Shown here in pieces: positions 7,550-17,521 of a stretch of 64,000 nucleotides of DNA; the first letter of the stretch is position 1; each line of letters opens with the position of its first letter. The notes below the pieces were generated by a model, which ran no database searches, had not been told where the DNA came from, and was given only the letters and a program-made list of their open reading frames with translations. Origin of the DNA: DASPJR01 sp035628505 (GTDB lineage: Bacteria > Planctomycetota > SZUA-567 > H5-PLA8); NCBI GenBank assembly GCA_035628505.1, contig DASPJR010000215.1, positions 1 to 64,000 on the forward strand. Reading direction: 5' to 3'. The position numbers and the translations under genes were made by a program.

Positions 7550-9538
7550 ATGGTTCCATTCAACCCCTCTCGCACACTCCGGCTCAGCCTAAAGTGCGTT
7601 GCGCTGCTCATCCTGCTCGGTGTCGGCTTTTACAGCTTCCCGCCGTTTGCCCATAAAAGTGTTTCCGCCTCCCTCAGCACGTACGTGTACTGGTTTGGCT
7701 GGCTTTCTCTTGCCGGCGCCTGGTTCTGGGACGGCTGGCTCAGCGCACTGGCGGCACGTATTAAAATGCAGTCGCGTATCCGCGCGGCCATGCCCTCATC
7801 GGGTTCCGAGCTCAATGGCTTGACCGCGGCGGCTGTGGCGATCAAGCAGCGGCAGGAAGAGCGCGCGCTTTATATCCTCGAAAATCTTTCATCCAAGTCT
7901 CCCGCGCCGGATGTGCTGAAGACGCGCCGCTGGCTGGCGGCGCTGGCTAGCGCCAGCTGGATGGAGCGCCAGCGCCCTCCCAGGCCGCTGAGTTCACACC
8001 ACCGTTTCCCGCAGCTTCAGGCGCTGGTGCTCAGCCACGGATTGCAGCGCCTTCCGCTTCGCCAGCCGGCGCTGGAGCGCGAACTGACAGAGGCCACGTC
8101 GGCGGACCTGGACGCGCTGGCGCAGGACTATATCAGCCTGGTGGATGTTCTCGTTGAATCCCTATGCGACCGGGAGCAGCCCTTTGCCGCAGAAGCTGAG
8201 GACCTGCTTGCGTTCACAACAGGCCGTGTTTTCATTCTCAACACGCGCGAGCGGTATTCGACCTGGTGGCAGGGTATTCGTCCGGTGCTGCTGCGCGGCG
8301 GCGGAGCGCTGATTGTCGGCGTACGGCTGCTGGAGCGCGAACTCTACGCCGAAGGCGCACAGCTGCTCAACAGCCTCGCGCGCGAGGGCCTGCTCTCGAA
8401 GGAAGCCGATACTATTCGCCGCGCGGCTGGATTCCTGGCCTTGCTGCCGCTCTGGCGCATGACCAGCAGCGACATTCCGCGCTACTTCAGTGAAGGCTAC
8501 TACTACATGGCGCCGGAGATGGGCGTGCTGCGCTTCCCCATGGCCGAGCTGCCCGAGGTCGAAAGCTGCTGCCGCCGCGGAAAAATTCTGCGCGACAGCA
8601 AAAAGACGCTGATCGAAGACACACTGGAGCTCTGGGAAAGCTTTGGCGACCAGCTCGCCGCGCCACTTTCGCTGCTGCTTAAGCGGCTGCTGGAACATAA
8701 AGGGCGGCAATGCCCCGCGCGCCTGGGGTTCTGGCGCGAGCAGTGGATCAGCCGCAAGGACACCTTTGATCAGTACGTGGCGCTGTTGATGGACGGCATC
8801 GCGGCGGCCGCTTCCGGCCGCATGGGGCAGGCGCTGAAGCTGTTCCGAGACGCGGCGCGCGTCGAACCGACATCCAGCGTCGCGCTGGTCAACCAGGTTC
8901 ACGTGCTCTTGATGCTCAAGCGCCACGATGAAGCGCGCCGCCTGACGGCTGAGATCTGCGATCGTTTCCCGCAGGACGGCCACGCCTTTATTTCGCTCGG
9001 CCGGTTCATGGCGGCACAACTTGAGGACTACGACGAAGCCGAAAAACTTTTCAAGCAGGCCTACGCGCTCACCGATCCACAGACCGAAGCGCTGATCTGC
9101 CTCGGTGACATCAAGTTCATGCAGGGCCTCTACATGGACGCGCAGGATTACTTCAGCTACGCCAAGCAGCTCGATCCAGAGCTGCCCGGGCCGAAGCTGG
9201 AACTGGCGCGCGTGTACATGGAGACGCGTCGCTTCGATCTGGCGATCGAGAATCTCGAATCCGTGGTGGAGGACGGTCCGGAAGAAGCGCGCGATCTGGC
9301 GTTCTATCTCATGTACAGAACGTACCGCGAAATGGGACAGGACCGCCGCGCGTTTGAATGCCTCGACCGCGTTCCCGCGAAATTCTTCAAAGAGCCGGAC
9401 GTGCTCGACGACATCGCCGGCCACCTCGAGAGCGAACATCAGTACGCCAAGGCGCGCGAATTCTCCGAGCGCGCCATGCTCCTGCGCGCGAACGGCGGCA
9501 GCAACAGTGACGACTCAGACGCGCTCAGCGCGTTCTAG
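7550..9538 (+). CDS. Membrane-anchored TPR-repeat protein of unknown function
   Basis: A 662-residue protein with two N-terminal hydrophobic helices (about residues 15-32 and 45-65) and then a long helical part. Residues from about 410 onward read as tetratricopeptide repeats (ALKLFRDAARVEPTSSVALV, then further units with a spacing of about 34), ending in a Ser/Asp-rich tail. TPRs mediate protein-protein contacts, so a scaffolding role at the inner membrane is plausible, but nothing shows a specific partner. The gene stands alone between a MazG-like gene and a minus-strand operon. Confidence 0.75.
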   Translation: MVPFNPSRTLRLSLKCVALLILLGVGFYSFPPFAHKSVSASLSTYVYWFGWLSLAGAWFWDGWLSALAARIKMQSRIRAAMPSSGSELNGLTAAAVAIKQRQEERALYILENLSSKSPAPDVLKTRRWLAALASASWMERQRPPRPLSSHHRFPQLQALVLSHGLQRLPLRQPALERELTEATSADLDALAQDYISLVDVLVESLCDREQPFAAEAEDLLAFTTGRVFILNTRERYSTWWQGIRPVLLRGGGALIVGVRLLERELYAEGAQLLNSLAREGLLSKEADTIRRAAGFLALLPLWRMTSSDIPRYFSEGYYYMAPEMGVLRFPMAELPEVESCCRRGKILRDSKKTLIEDTLELWESFGDQLAAPLSLLLKRLLEHKGRQCPARLGFWREQWISRKDTFDQYVALLMDGIAAAASGRMGQALKLFRDAARVEPTSSVALVNQVHVLLMLKRHDEARRLTAEICDRFPQDGHAFISLGRFMAAQLEDYDEAEKLFKQAYALTDPQTEALICLGDIKFMQGLYMDAQDYFSYAKQLDPELPGPKLELARVYMETRRFDLAIENLESVVEDGPEEARDLAFYLMYRTYREMGQDRRAFECLDRVPAKFFKEPDVLDDIAGHLESEHQYAKAREFSERAMLLRANGGSNSDDSDALSAF

Positions 9539-9601
9539 TAACCCGTGCCGGCGAGCTCTGCATTTCCTTCAATAGACAGCTGCACAACGCGATTGCACCT
9601 C

Positions 9602-9619
9602 GTTTGCACGCGTGCAAAC
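9602..9619. promoter_or_regulatory. Perfect 18-base palindrome, operator-like
   Basis: GTTTGCACGCGTGCAAAC is a perfect palindrome in the 242-base gap between the converging ends of the TPR gene and the DUF1501 gene. Half-sites TTGCA recur nearby (cgcttgcaag at about 9660). Its position between gene ends makes it an odd place for an operator; a protein-binding site or small terminator are both possible. Confidence 0.45.
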
Positions 9620-9780
9620 AATCGAAAATGTCCGAGTTTTTCAAAACAATGCAGATAACCTCGCTTGCAAGTTTGCTGTCTAAAACAAGTTCCGCGGGAA
9701 GGTGAAATTTTAGGAAAAAATCGGTCGCAGATGGCCCTGGCAAATCGTCTTAGTATAGTGAGGAGAGAGCGCGAAAAGCC

Positions 9781-11208
9781 TCACGTCATGATCTCGCTTA
9801 CCACGTGCCCGTGAACGTCTGTTAACCGATAGTCGCGTCCGCTATAATGATAGGTCTGCTTCGTGTGATCGACGCCGAGCAGATGCAGAACCGTCGCGTG
9901 CAGGTCATGCACCAGCAGCTTGTTCTCGACGGCCTTGTAGCCAAATTCGTCCGTTGCGCCGTAGATCGTGCCGCCTTTGATCCCCGCGCCGGCGAGCCAG
10001 ATACTGAAACCGAGTTGATTGTGATCGCGGCCGTTGCTGCCCTGGCTGAAGGGCGTGCGCCCGAATTCTGTCGCGAACACGACAAGCGTATCCTTGAACA
10101 GGCCGCGCGATTTCAAATCTTTGAGCAGGCCGGCGATTGGCTGGTCGATCGCCAGCGCGTGATCCGTGTGATTTCCTTTGAGATCGCCATGCGCGTCCCA
10201 GCGTTCATCGCCTTTCACCTTCGGCGTTGAAAGCGCAACAAAGCGCACGCCGCGTTCGACCAGGCGGCGCGCGAGCAGGCATTGCTTGGCGTAGTTGCGA
10301 GTGTGCTCAAATTTTGCATCGAAGCCATAGAGCTTTTTCGTCGCTTCGCTTTCGCCACTGAGATCCAGCAGGCTTGGAACGGAGGTCTGCAGGCGCGCGG
10401 CCAACTCATAATTCTTGATCGCCGACTCGATGGCGTCCGCTTTGCCAAGCTGCTGCGAAAATTCATGATCCTGCGCCGCGATGAACTGAAGCTGGCGCTT
10501 CTGCTTCTCGGGGTTCGCGGGAGTGAGGTTCGAAACGGCCGGGTCCTTGCGTTCGAAAACAGATGCTGAGAATGTCGCCGGCAGAAAACCGCTCTTGTAG
10601 TTGTCGATTCCGCCGGTCGGGAGCAGCCCTGCGTTGAGGGCGACGAAGCCGGGAAGATCGTCCGCTTCGCTGCCCAGTCCGTAATTGATCCACGATCCGA
10701 TGCTTGGCCGCCCGGCAGTGCCCCAGCCGGTGTGCATCCAGTAATTGGCGTTGGCGTGCACGGCGCTCTCGTTGGTCATGGAGCGGATGACAGCCAGATC
10801 GTCGACGCACTCGGCGATGTACGGCAGCATCGAGCTGACTGGTATGCCGCTCTGACCGCGCGGTTTGAATTCCCACAGCGGCGCCATCACCGGGCCGTTC
10901 GAGTCAAATTGAGTGGCCTCGATCTTCATCGGAAATTTCTTGCCTGCATCGGTGGTCAGGCGCGGCTTGGGATCGAACGTGTCAACGTGTGAGATGCCGC
11001 CGTCCATGTAGAGCCAGATCACGCGCTTGGCCTTGGGCGCGTGATGCAGCCCAGTCGCCGTGGCGGACGCTGTTCGGGCAAAAAGCGAAGCCAACGCAAG
11101 GCTGCCCACGCCCAGCGAGGCGCGCTGGAGGAATGCGCGGCGGGAATGTGGCGCGAACTTTAGTTCGGGAAACGTGTGCGGCCGCCCGCAGGAGCACTCA
11201 GTTGACAT
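9781..11208 (-). CDS. DUF1501 Tat-exported protein (sulfatase/phosphatase-like fold)
   Basis: A 475-residue DUF1501 protein. A twin-arginine signal is visible (SRRAFLQRAS, arginines at 23-24) with a following hydrophobic stretch, so export in folded form is expected. The family core is recognised by 'KRVIWLYMDGGISHVDTFDP', the RWDAHGD...NHTDHALAIDQ region and FATEFGRTPFSQGSNGRDHN. DUF1501 proteins are distantly related to alkaline phosphatase/sulfatase enzymes, but their reaction is not established. The start overlaps the end of the upstream PSD1 gene by 11 bases and has AAGGAG 7 bases upstream, so the two are translationally coupled, the usual pairing in planctomycetes. Confidence 0.9.
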   Translation of the reverse strand: MSTECSCGRPHTFPELKFAPHSRRAFLQRASLGVGSLALASLFARTASATATGLHHAPKAKRVIWLYMDGGISHVDTFDPKPRLTTDAGKKFPMKIEATQFDSNGPVMAPLWEFKPRGQSGIPVSSMLPYIAECVDDLAVIRSMTNESAVHANANYWMHTGWGTAGRPSIGSWINYGLGSEADDLPGFVALNAGLLPTGGIDNYKSGFLPATFSASVFERKDPAVSNLTPANPEKQKRQLQFIAAQDHEFSQQLGKADAIESAIKNYELAARLQTSVPSLLDLSGESEATKKLYGFDAKFEHTRNYAKQCLLARRLVERGVRFVALSTPKVKGDERWDAHGDLKGNHTDHALAIDQPIAGLLKDLKSRGLFKDTLVVFATEFGRTPFSQGSNGRDHNQLGFSIWLAGAGIKGGTIYGATDEFGYKAVENKLLVHDLHATVLHLLGVDHTKQTYHYSGRDYRLTDVHGHVVSEIMT

Positions 11209-14026
11209 AGATGAACTCCTTCAGGTTGAACAGCGCCAGCGCCAGGTCTTCCCAGCCTGTTTTTTCCTGTCCTACCAGCTCAAGCGCCTGCTGCGCTTCT
11301 CTCTCGCTGGGCGGACGCGAGAACGCTTCGCGGTACATGCGTTCAACACGTTGTGAACTGGAGAGCTCCAGCTTGCTGATGCGCTGGCCCCAGGCTTTCG
11401 CCTGCTCGGCGATGAACGGTTCGTTCAGCAGCGCCAGCGCCTGCGCCGGCACGTTTGAAATATCGCGCTTGCCGAACGTGTTCATGGGCGGCGGCTTATC
11501 GAATACGTCCATGAACGTGTACGGATAGTTGCGCCAGACGGTCAGGTACAGGCTGCGCCGGCGCTGGCCGTCGATGGGGCCGCTCGGCGGATCAACGCCG
11601 TTGGTCAGAGTGCCTTTGAAGCGGTGCGGCGTAAATATCGAGGGTCCGCCGATCTTTGGATCGAGGGTGCCGGCGACGGCAAAGATCGAATCGCGAATGG
11701 CCTCCGCTTCCAGCCGGCGCAGCGGGAAACGTGAGAGCAGCTTGTTATCGGCATCCGCGGCCGGCGCGCTGCCGCCGGCAAGCTGCCAGGAGCGCGAGAG
11801 GACGATTTCGCGAATCAGGCGCTTCATCGACCAGCGGTACTCGGTCACGAAGCGCGTCGCGAGGAAGTCGAGCAGCTCCGGATGCGAGGGTGCATCGCCC
11901 AGCACGCCGAAATTATCGACACTCGGCACAATGCCGCGCCCATAGAGGTAGTGCCAGACGCGGTTGACGATCACGCGCGAGGTCAGCGGGTTCTTCGTCG
12001 AGAGCAGCGATTCAGCAAGCTCCAGCCGCCCGCTGCCTGATTTGGGCGTGCTTCCGCCGCCGCACACATCCAGATACTTGCGTGGCACAGTGCCCTCGCG
12101 CGGCTTGCGTGCGTCGCCACGCGCGTAAATCGGCACGTCGGAGCCATTGATGTCCGCAAGCGCAAGGTAGCGTTCCGGCGCAGGAATCTGTTTTTCGATC
12201 GCCGCGATCTCAGCAGCGATTTCCGGCGGAGGCGCCAGGCGCGGCATGCCGCTTTCACAGACGCCCGGCGGCGCAGGCGGGACCTTGCCGTTGTTCAGAA
12301 TGACGGCGCGAATGCCGAACTGGTTGTGTGGGGAGTCGTTGGTCTTGAACAGGCGCAGCTGGTCGTCGACGGTGCCGGTGAATATTTCAACGTGCGCGGT
12401 CAGGCCTTTCCAGCGACCGATCGAGAAGCGGTGCCAGCGCATGCCCATGTTGCCACTGCCAACGCGATGCTTGAGCCCGCCATAGATCGGCTCGCGGATG
12501 GTCTGGTGATTGGCAATGATGACCTGGACCATCGCGTCCTGCCCGCCGACAAGCACGTGAAGATGCTCGTCTTCAATAACAAAGGACGGTGAGCGCAGCG
12601 AGGCCGGCAGCTTCCGAGACAGTGTTCCGCTCCAGAGCCCGTGAGGCAGCCCGCGCGAGGCGGCATTCTTTTCATCGATGACTTCGGCATGGCCCGTGAG
12701 CATCCAGCCTTCGGGAATGCCCTTCGAAAAATCGGCCATAAGCTTGGAGCCGTCGAGCTCAAGAGGGGGGACAGGGAAGGCCATCCCGGCACGCTCTGGC
12801 TGCAGCGCGGCGTCGGCCTTGTCGCGTAGCGCACGTAAGCGCGCGGCGCTCTGCTCAAACTGCACCTCATTGGACCAGGCGCGGCGCACGCGAGATGACT
12901 TCATCATGCCAAACAGGCCGTAGTATTCGCGCGCGGATATGGGATCGAACTTGTGGTCGTGGCAGCGCGCGCAGCCGATTGTGAGCGCGTTAAAGGTCTT
13001 GCCGAAGACCTCGATCTGGTTATCCAGAAGATCGGATTCTTCAACCGCCACATCCAGCGGCGAGAAGCCTGTTTCGCCGAAGTTCCACCACGCCGTCGCG
13101 AGTACCGCTTCATTGCGGCCGCTGGCGGGATCCAGCCGAGCCGGCAGCAGGTCGCCGGCGATGTGCTCGCGCAGGAAGCGGTCGTAGGGCAGATCGGCGT
13201 TCAAGGCGCGGATGACGTAATCGCGGTACTGCCAGGCTCCCTCGATTTCGTAGTCGTTCTCATGTCCTTTGCTATCGGCGTAGCGCACCACGTCCATCCA
13301 GTGCCGGGCCCAGCGTTCACCAAACGCGGGCGAAGCCAGAAGCTTTTCTGTCAGCTGCTGCGTGGCACTCTCGCGGTTCTGCGCATACGCCTGCAGAAAA
13401 GCATCGAGTTCCTCAGGCTTTGGCGGCAGGCCGGTCAGGAGCAGATACATGCGCCGGGCCAGCACGTGCGGCGCAGCATCGCCGCCGGGCGCGAGGCCAG
13501 CCGCTTCCATTCGCGCCTGGAGGAAACGGTCGATGTCCGTGCGCGCCCACTTCGCGTCGCGTACTGCCGGGACGGGCTGGGGCTTGACGGGCTGGAACGC
13601 CCAGTGCGTCTCGGCTGGATTTTTCTTCACCGCAGACAATCTGGCGGGATAGGCGGCACCTTCACGGATCCAGCGCTCGATGTCCTGAATGGCGCCTTCC
13701 GGCATCGGAGGCTTCTTGGGCGGCATCGACAAGTCTGGATCGGTGCGACGGATGGCCTTGACGATCAGGCTCGCCTCAGGCTTGCCGGGCTCGATGGCAG
13801 GGCCAGTATTGCCGCCGGCGAGCAGCGCTTCGCGCGAATCCATCCGCAACCCGCCTTTGTCTTTTCCTGCGGATAGAGAATGACAGGAAAAGCAATGCTC
13901 GGAAAAGATTGGCCGGACGCGTTTTTCGAAGAATTCTTCGCTATTTCCGTCGGCGTGGACAGAACGTGAAAGCGTCAGGCAGAGCAGACTCAGCACGAAG
14001 GCAGTTTTCGATGCCAGGATGTGCAT
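11198..14026 (-). CDS. PSD1 / DUF1549 planctomycete cytochrome c-domain protein
   Basis: A 942-residue secreted protein of the family with planctomycete-type cytochrome c (PSCyt1), DUF1549 (PSCyt2) and DUF1553 (PSD1) domains. It has a signal peptide (residues 1-25), a haem-binding CFSCH motif (C45-H49), the DUF1549 region (about 135-345) and the DUF1553 region (about 655-920, with NPLTSRVIVNRVWHYLYGRG). The central region (about 400-600) resembles a carbohydrate-binding/LamG-like insert. Function is unknown; these genes are hugely expanded in planctomycetes and co-occur with DUF1501 partners and sulfatases. ATG at 14026 has GAGGT upstream. Confidence 0.92.
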   Translation of the reverse strand: MHILASKTAFVLSLLCLTLSRSVHADGNSEEFFEKRVRPIFSEHCFSCHSLSAGKDKGGLRMDSREALLAGGNTGPAIEPGKPEASLIVKAIRRTDPDLSMPPKKPPMPEGAIQDIERWIREGAAYPARLSAVKKNPAETHWAFQPVKPQPVPAVRDAKWARTDIDRFLQARMEAAGLAPGGDAAPHVLARRMYLLLTGLPPKPEELDAFLQAYAQNRESATQQLTEKLLASPAFGERWARHWMDVVRYADSKGHENDYEIEGAWQYRDYVIRALNADLPYDRFLREHIAGDLLPARLDPASGRNEAVLATAWWNFGETGFSPLDVAVEESDLLDNQIEVFGKTFNALTIGCARCHDHKFDPISAREYYGLFGMMKSSRVRRAWSNEVQFEQSAARLRALRDKADAALQPERAGMAFPVPPLELDGSKLMADFSKGIPEGWMLTGHAEVIDEKNAASRGLPHGLWSGTLSRKLPASLRSPSFVIEDEHLHVLVGGQDAMVQVIIANHQTIREPIYGGLKHRVGSGNMGMRWHRFSIGRWKGLTAHVEIFTGTVDDQLRLFKTNDSPHNQFGIRAVILNNGKVPPAPPGVCESGMPRLAPPPEIAAEIAAIEKQIPAPERYLALADINGSDVPIYARGDARKPREGTVPRKYLDVCGGGSTPKSGSGRLELAESLLSTKNPLTSRVIVNRVWHYLYGRGIVPSVDNFGVLGDAPSHPELLDFLATRFVTEYRWSMKRLIREIVLSRSWQLAGGSAPAADADNKLLSRFPLRRLEAEAIRDSIFAVAGTLDPKIGGPSIFTPHRFKGTLTNGVDPPSGPIDGQRRRSLYLTVWRNYPYTFMDVFDKPPPMNTFGKRDISNVPAQALALLNEPFIAEQAKAWGQRISKLELSSSQRVERMYREAFSRPPSEREAQQALELVGQEKTGWEDLALALFNLKEFIYVN

Positions 14027-14151
14027 AATGCCGACCTCTAAACGCCACTTGGCAAGCCAGCTCTTTATACCTGCTAAGCGGGCTCTGCGTTACAAGGATT
14101 TCGGCTTTCTTTCAGTTCATTTTTCCTGATGAGGTTGTTCAAAAAATTGAA

Positions 14152-15105
14152 TCACTTCTGTGGAACGATCCAGATGTTTCGGAACCGTACCGGGTTTCCG
14201 TGCCCCTGCAGGTAGATCGGCCCTTCAGACAACTCAGGCTTTGTGCCGCCCGCTCCGGTTCCTTTGGCAAGCTCGACGTTATCCTGAATCTTGACTCCAT
14301 TGTGAACAACGGTGATGCGGGCGTTTGCCACCTTCTTCTCACCCTCGAACTTCGGCGCGGTGAAGTCAATGTCGTAGGTTTGCCAGGCCAATGGCGGGTA
14401 GGCCATATTCAAATCTGGCGTCTTAAAGTGATACAGCGAGCCGCACCACTGCGTGCGATCGGAACTCGCAGCCGCGCCGAGATCCCTCTGGAACGCTTCT
14501 TTCCAGTTAGCCTTGTGCGTATTAGGGAAGTAATGAATTCCGAACGAATCGAGCACCTGAACTTCGTAACGATCGAAAATGTAAACGCCACTGTTCCCGC
14601 GGCCCTGGCCGCCGAGCGGCGCATCGGGTTTGTAGGGCAGGCGGAATTCGATGTGCAGTTTGAAGCTCTGGAATTTCTGCTTCGTCCGCGTGCCCTCGCA
14701 AAGCAGGCCGCTCTCCAGCTTCGCGCCTTCCCACTGTTCGTTTGCGTTTCCATCGAAGAGGACGACTGCGCCCGCAGGAGCCTTTTCGCCCAGGGTGGGA
14801 CTCTGGCGCTGCACACGCTTGTAGCCTTCAATGACGGTCTTTACGTCGGCGGAGGTTGCTGTCGAAACGGCGACAGTTTTTTCGTCCCAGCCCTGTCCTG
14901 GCAGTCCGCCGCTGAGCTTCGAGAGCAGAAATTTTCCCGGGCTGAGCGTGGCGATTTGCAGACCTTCGCCGGGCTTATCGTATTCGCCTTGGATCAGAAA
15001 ATCCGGATCGGCGGCCGCGGTGTCTGGATTTGTGTGCGTCTGCCCAGCAAAACCGGACCAGGCGGCACAAAGGAGAACTGTCAGGCACAAATGCTTTATC
15101 GTCAT
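14152..15105 (-). CDS. DUF1080 secreted protein (glycoside hydrolase-like)
   Basis: A 317-residue exported protein. The ATG at 15105 starts a signal peptide (MTIKHLCLTVLLCAAWSGF) and lies 4 bases after the upstream stop, so the two genes are coupled; the frame opens further upstream but inside that gene. The C-terminal two thirds are DUF1080/3-keto-disaccharide hydrolase-like, a concanavalin-type fold: VVLFDGNANEQWEG, FRLPYKPDAPLGGQGRGNSG, IFDRYEVQVLDSFG and the final RNIWI. Members bind or cleave oxidised disaccharides in some bacteria. The N-terminal ~110 residues are family-variable. Confidence 0.88.
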   Translation of the reverse strand: MTIKHLCLTVLLCAAWSGFAGQTHTNPDTAAADPDFLIQGEYDKPGEGLQIATLSPGKFLLSKLSGGLPGQGWDEKTVAVSTATSADVKTVIEGYKRVQRQSPTLGEKAPAGAVVLFDGNANEQWEGAKLESGLLCEGTRTKQKFQSFKLHIEFRLPYKPDAPLGGQGRGNSGVYIFDRYEVQVLDSFGIHYFPNTHKANWKEAFQRDLGAAASSDRTQWCGSLYHFKTPDLNMAYPPLAWQTYDIDFTAPKFEGEKKVANARITVVHNGVKIQDNVELAKGTGAGGTKPELSEGPIYLQGHGNPVRFRNIWIVPQK

Positions 15106-15109
15106 TAAT

Positions 15110-17455
15110 TTATTTTCCCGGAACGACGTTGATGGTGTTGTAAATTTCGTGAGCGATCGTCGCACCGTCGGCGGATTTGATGCGGTACTTAATCATCATC
15201 TGCATCACGGGCTTCATCTCGCCCAGTTCCAGGAAGACACTCTTGCCGTCCGCCGACAACTTCGCCAATTTAACTTCGACCGTGTCACGGCCTTTCTTCT
15301 TTGGATCTGAGACGCTGAATTCCGGTGAACCGTACGCCGATGAGTAATTGTAATTCCACTGCTCAACGCTGTAGGCGGTGGCGTCTCCGGCATCGGCAGA
15401 ACTGAGCGCCACCGGAAAACCGATTTCAATGCCAGTGGGTTTGACGCGCAGGGACGACGGATAGAACGCCGGCTTTCCGGTGTAGCGCACACGGTTGAGA
15501 CAGCCATCTTTGGCGCCGGACGTCTGCCAGCCGCGCGAGCCGACCACATACAGTTGGCCATCTGCCGGGTTGAAGCGGGCACGCATGACGCCGGATGCGA
15601 ACTGAAGCGGAATTTTCACCACGCCGCCCTGCATCGTGCCATTAATCTCTTCGGTGCAGCAGAGGAACAGAGATGCTTTGCCGTACGAAAGATGGATCAT
15701 CTGGCCTTTGTACGGCCCCCAGCGTTCGTCTGGGACCCAGGCCTGCCCGCCGCTGGAATTGTCGGCGGTCATCGGCAGCCAGAAGATGGGCGGATCGTAA
15801 CTGGTGATCGCGTTGGCGTTGACTAGATGCGACTTGTAGCCGTAGAAACCACCCTGCTTCACGCGGGTGACTTTGCTCGAGGGCGTGTAATTTCCCTGGT
15901 TATCGCTGTAAGTCAGAACGTCGCCAGGACCCATGCCGAAGCCGTTGGGACTGCGCAGCCCGGTGGCGTACTCCTCCAGCTTGCTTCCATCCTTCGAAAC
16001 CCGGATCACGCATGCGTGGTTCGGCAGCCCCGGCTTGACGCGGTGTCCGCACACGCCGTAATAAAAATTTCCCGCGGCGTCGGTCTGAAGATCGAACGCA
16101 TAGGCGTGATAATTGGGCGAGACAACGCGATCGTTGTTGAAGTTCTCGTAGTAGTCGGCCTCGCCGTCGCTATTGAGATCATGCAGCCGCGTGATCTGAT
16201 CGCGTCCCAGTACATAAATTTTGCCATCGACGACTTTCAGCCCGAGCGGCTCGAACATTCCGGTGGCAAACCGCCGCCACGTCAGCGTCTCAAGCTTCGG
16301 TGTGATGGGCGAGCTGATCCAGACGTCTCCGCTGATCTCGCAGATGGCAACGCCGCCATCTGGAAGAAAATCGAACCCCGAAGAGCGCACCCAGGCCTTC
16401 CAGGGATTGTCGACCGGCAGCGTCAGCGTATCGACCGTGTACGGTCCGTTATCCGCGCCCATTTCGCAGCGCACGTCGATCTGCTTATCCCAGCGGCGCG
16501 GTCCGCCTTTGCAGAGCGCCGGAAGATCGCTGACTTTTGCCGCTGCGGCCTTTGCCGCTGCTTCAAACTCTGCGCCGCCTTTTGCGCCCGACCAGATGCA
16601 GAGCTTGAAGGTCGCTGGTGCCGTGAGCGCCGGAAGTTTCAACGACAGCATGCCGCCTGCATTGGTCAAGGCCGCTCCTTTAGGAGTCCCCGCGACTGCG
16701 ACGCCGATGCAGGAATCCTTCTCAAGCATGGCGCTCAGCAGTCCCTCAGCATCTCGCGGAGCCGGGCCGCTGGCGCCCTCAGTGTCGGCGATGAACACCG
16801 TCAGCGGCGCCGGGGATTTATCGATGTGAATCGTGCGCGTGAAAACAAAACTGGAACCGGAACCCTCGCTGCCAAACATTTCAAGGACTTGGGCGCCGCC
16901 AACCGTATAGGAGAAAACGACGTTGTTACCGTTCAGATAAAGCCCTTTGTAATGTGCCGCTGATTTCGGAAGCGGACCGTACGGCTGCGCGCGAGGATCT
17001 TTTCGGTCGTCGTTGATCGCCCACCCCGGCAGCGTTTTCGTGCTGAACTTGATTGTGCCGGCGATGGACGGATTGACTGTTCCGCGCAGCATGCCCAGCA
17101 TCGTATTGTCGAGCTTGAGGTAATCGCCGGTCCAGCCGAATGCGACACGCATTAGATCTGTGTCGAAGCACATGGTAGCCGGCGCAGATCCGCTCAGGCG
17201 AACGGCGATGCCTTTGTAGGCAAAATTCAGATTGCCTTTTGAGTTTGGCCACGAGTCGGTTGCAAAACTCGCGACGCCATCGCTGATCGACGCGGTGACA
17301 AACGGCCCGTGGTCCATGTGAAAGCCGGGCGAGTCCACCTTCTTCTTCGACGGCGGCTGCTTCGCTTCAACGTCGTCGTCTTCGCCGCAGAAAACGGGAA
17401 CTGCAGCGGCGCTCGCGAGCAGGATCGCCAGGCATACTTTCAAACGAACATTCAT
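15110..17455 (-). CDS. Secreted beta-propeller protein, PVC-type dehydrogenase domain
   Basis: A 781-residue protein with a signal peptide ending near the sequence VPVFCG, an N-terminal DUF6797-like domain (about 45-330), then a propeller of the glucose/sorbosone dehydrogenase kind (FLPDGGVAICEISGDVWIS, YHAYAFDLQTDAAGNFYYG, SPNGFGMGPGD) and a C-terminal beta-sandwich. No CxxCH haem motif is present, unlike many relatives, so any electron acceptor must be a separate protein. ATG at 17455 was chosen over an upstream TTG because TTTTGGAG precedes it. It is first of a two-gene unit with the DUF1080 gene. Confidence 0.85.
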   Translation of the reverse strand: MNVRLKVCLAILLASAAAVPVFCGEDDDVEAKQPPSKKKVDSPGFHMDHGPFVTASISDGVASFATDSWPNSKGNLNFAYKGIAVRLSGSAPATMCFDTDLMRVAFGWTGDYLKLDNTMLGMLRGTVNPSIAGTIKFSTKTLPGWAINDDRKDPRAQPYGPLPKSAAHYKGLYLNGNNVVFSYTVGGAQVLEMFGSEGSGSSFVFTRTIHIDKSPAPLTVFIADTEGASGPAPRDAEGLLSAMLEKDSCIGVAVAGTPKGAALTNAGGMLSLKLPALTAPATFKLCIWSGAKGGAEFEAAAKAAAAKVSDLPALCKGGPRRWDKQIDVRCEMGADNGPYTVDTLTLPVDNPWKAWVRSSGFDFLPDGGVAICEISGDVWISSPITPKLETLTWRRFATGMFEPLGLKVVDGKIYVLGRDQITRLHDLNSDGEADYYENFNNDRVVSPNYHAYAFDLQTDAAGNFYYGVCGHRVKPGLPNHACVIRVSKDGSKLEEYATGLRSPNGFGMGPGDVLTYSDNQGNYTPSSKVTRVKQGGFYGYKSHLVNANAITSYDPPIFWLPMTADNSSGGQAWVPDERWGPYKGQMIHLSYGKASLFLCCTEEINGTMQGGVVKIPLQFASGVMRARFNPADGQLYVVGSRGWQTSGAKDGCLNRVRYTGKPAFYPSSLRVKPTGIEIGFPVALSSADAGDATAYSVEQWNYNYSSAYGSPEFSVSDPKKKGRDTVEVKLAKLSADGKSVFLELGEMKPVMQMMIKYRIKSADGATIAHEIYNTINVVPGK

Positions 17456-17521
17456 GCGCTGCTCCAAAAGTTTGTCCTCTCACCTGAGCCGAGTTTGGCA
17501 ATGGCAGGGGTCTTTATACGA

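Noticed and set aside
12953..13876. 307-codon open frame opposite the PSD1 gene
   Set aside because: Antisense shadow of a well-recognised gene; composition skewed to Arg/Ala/Val.
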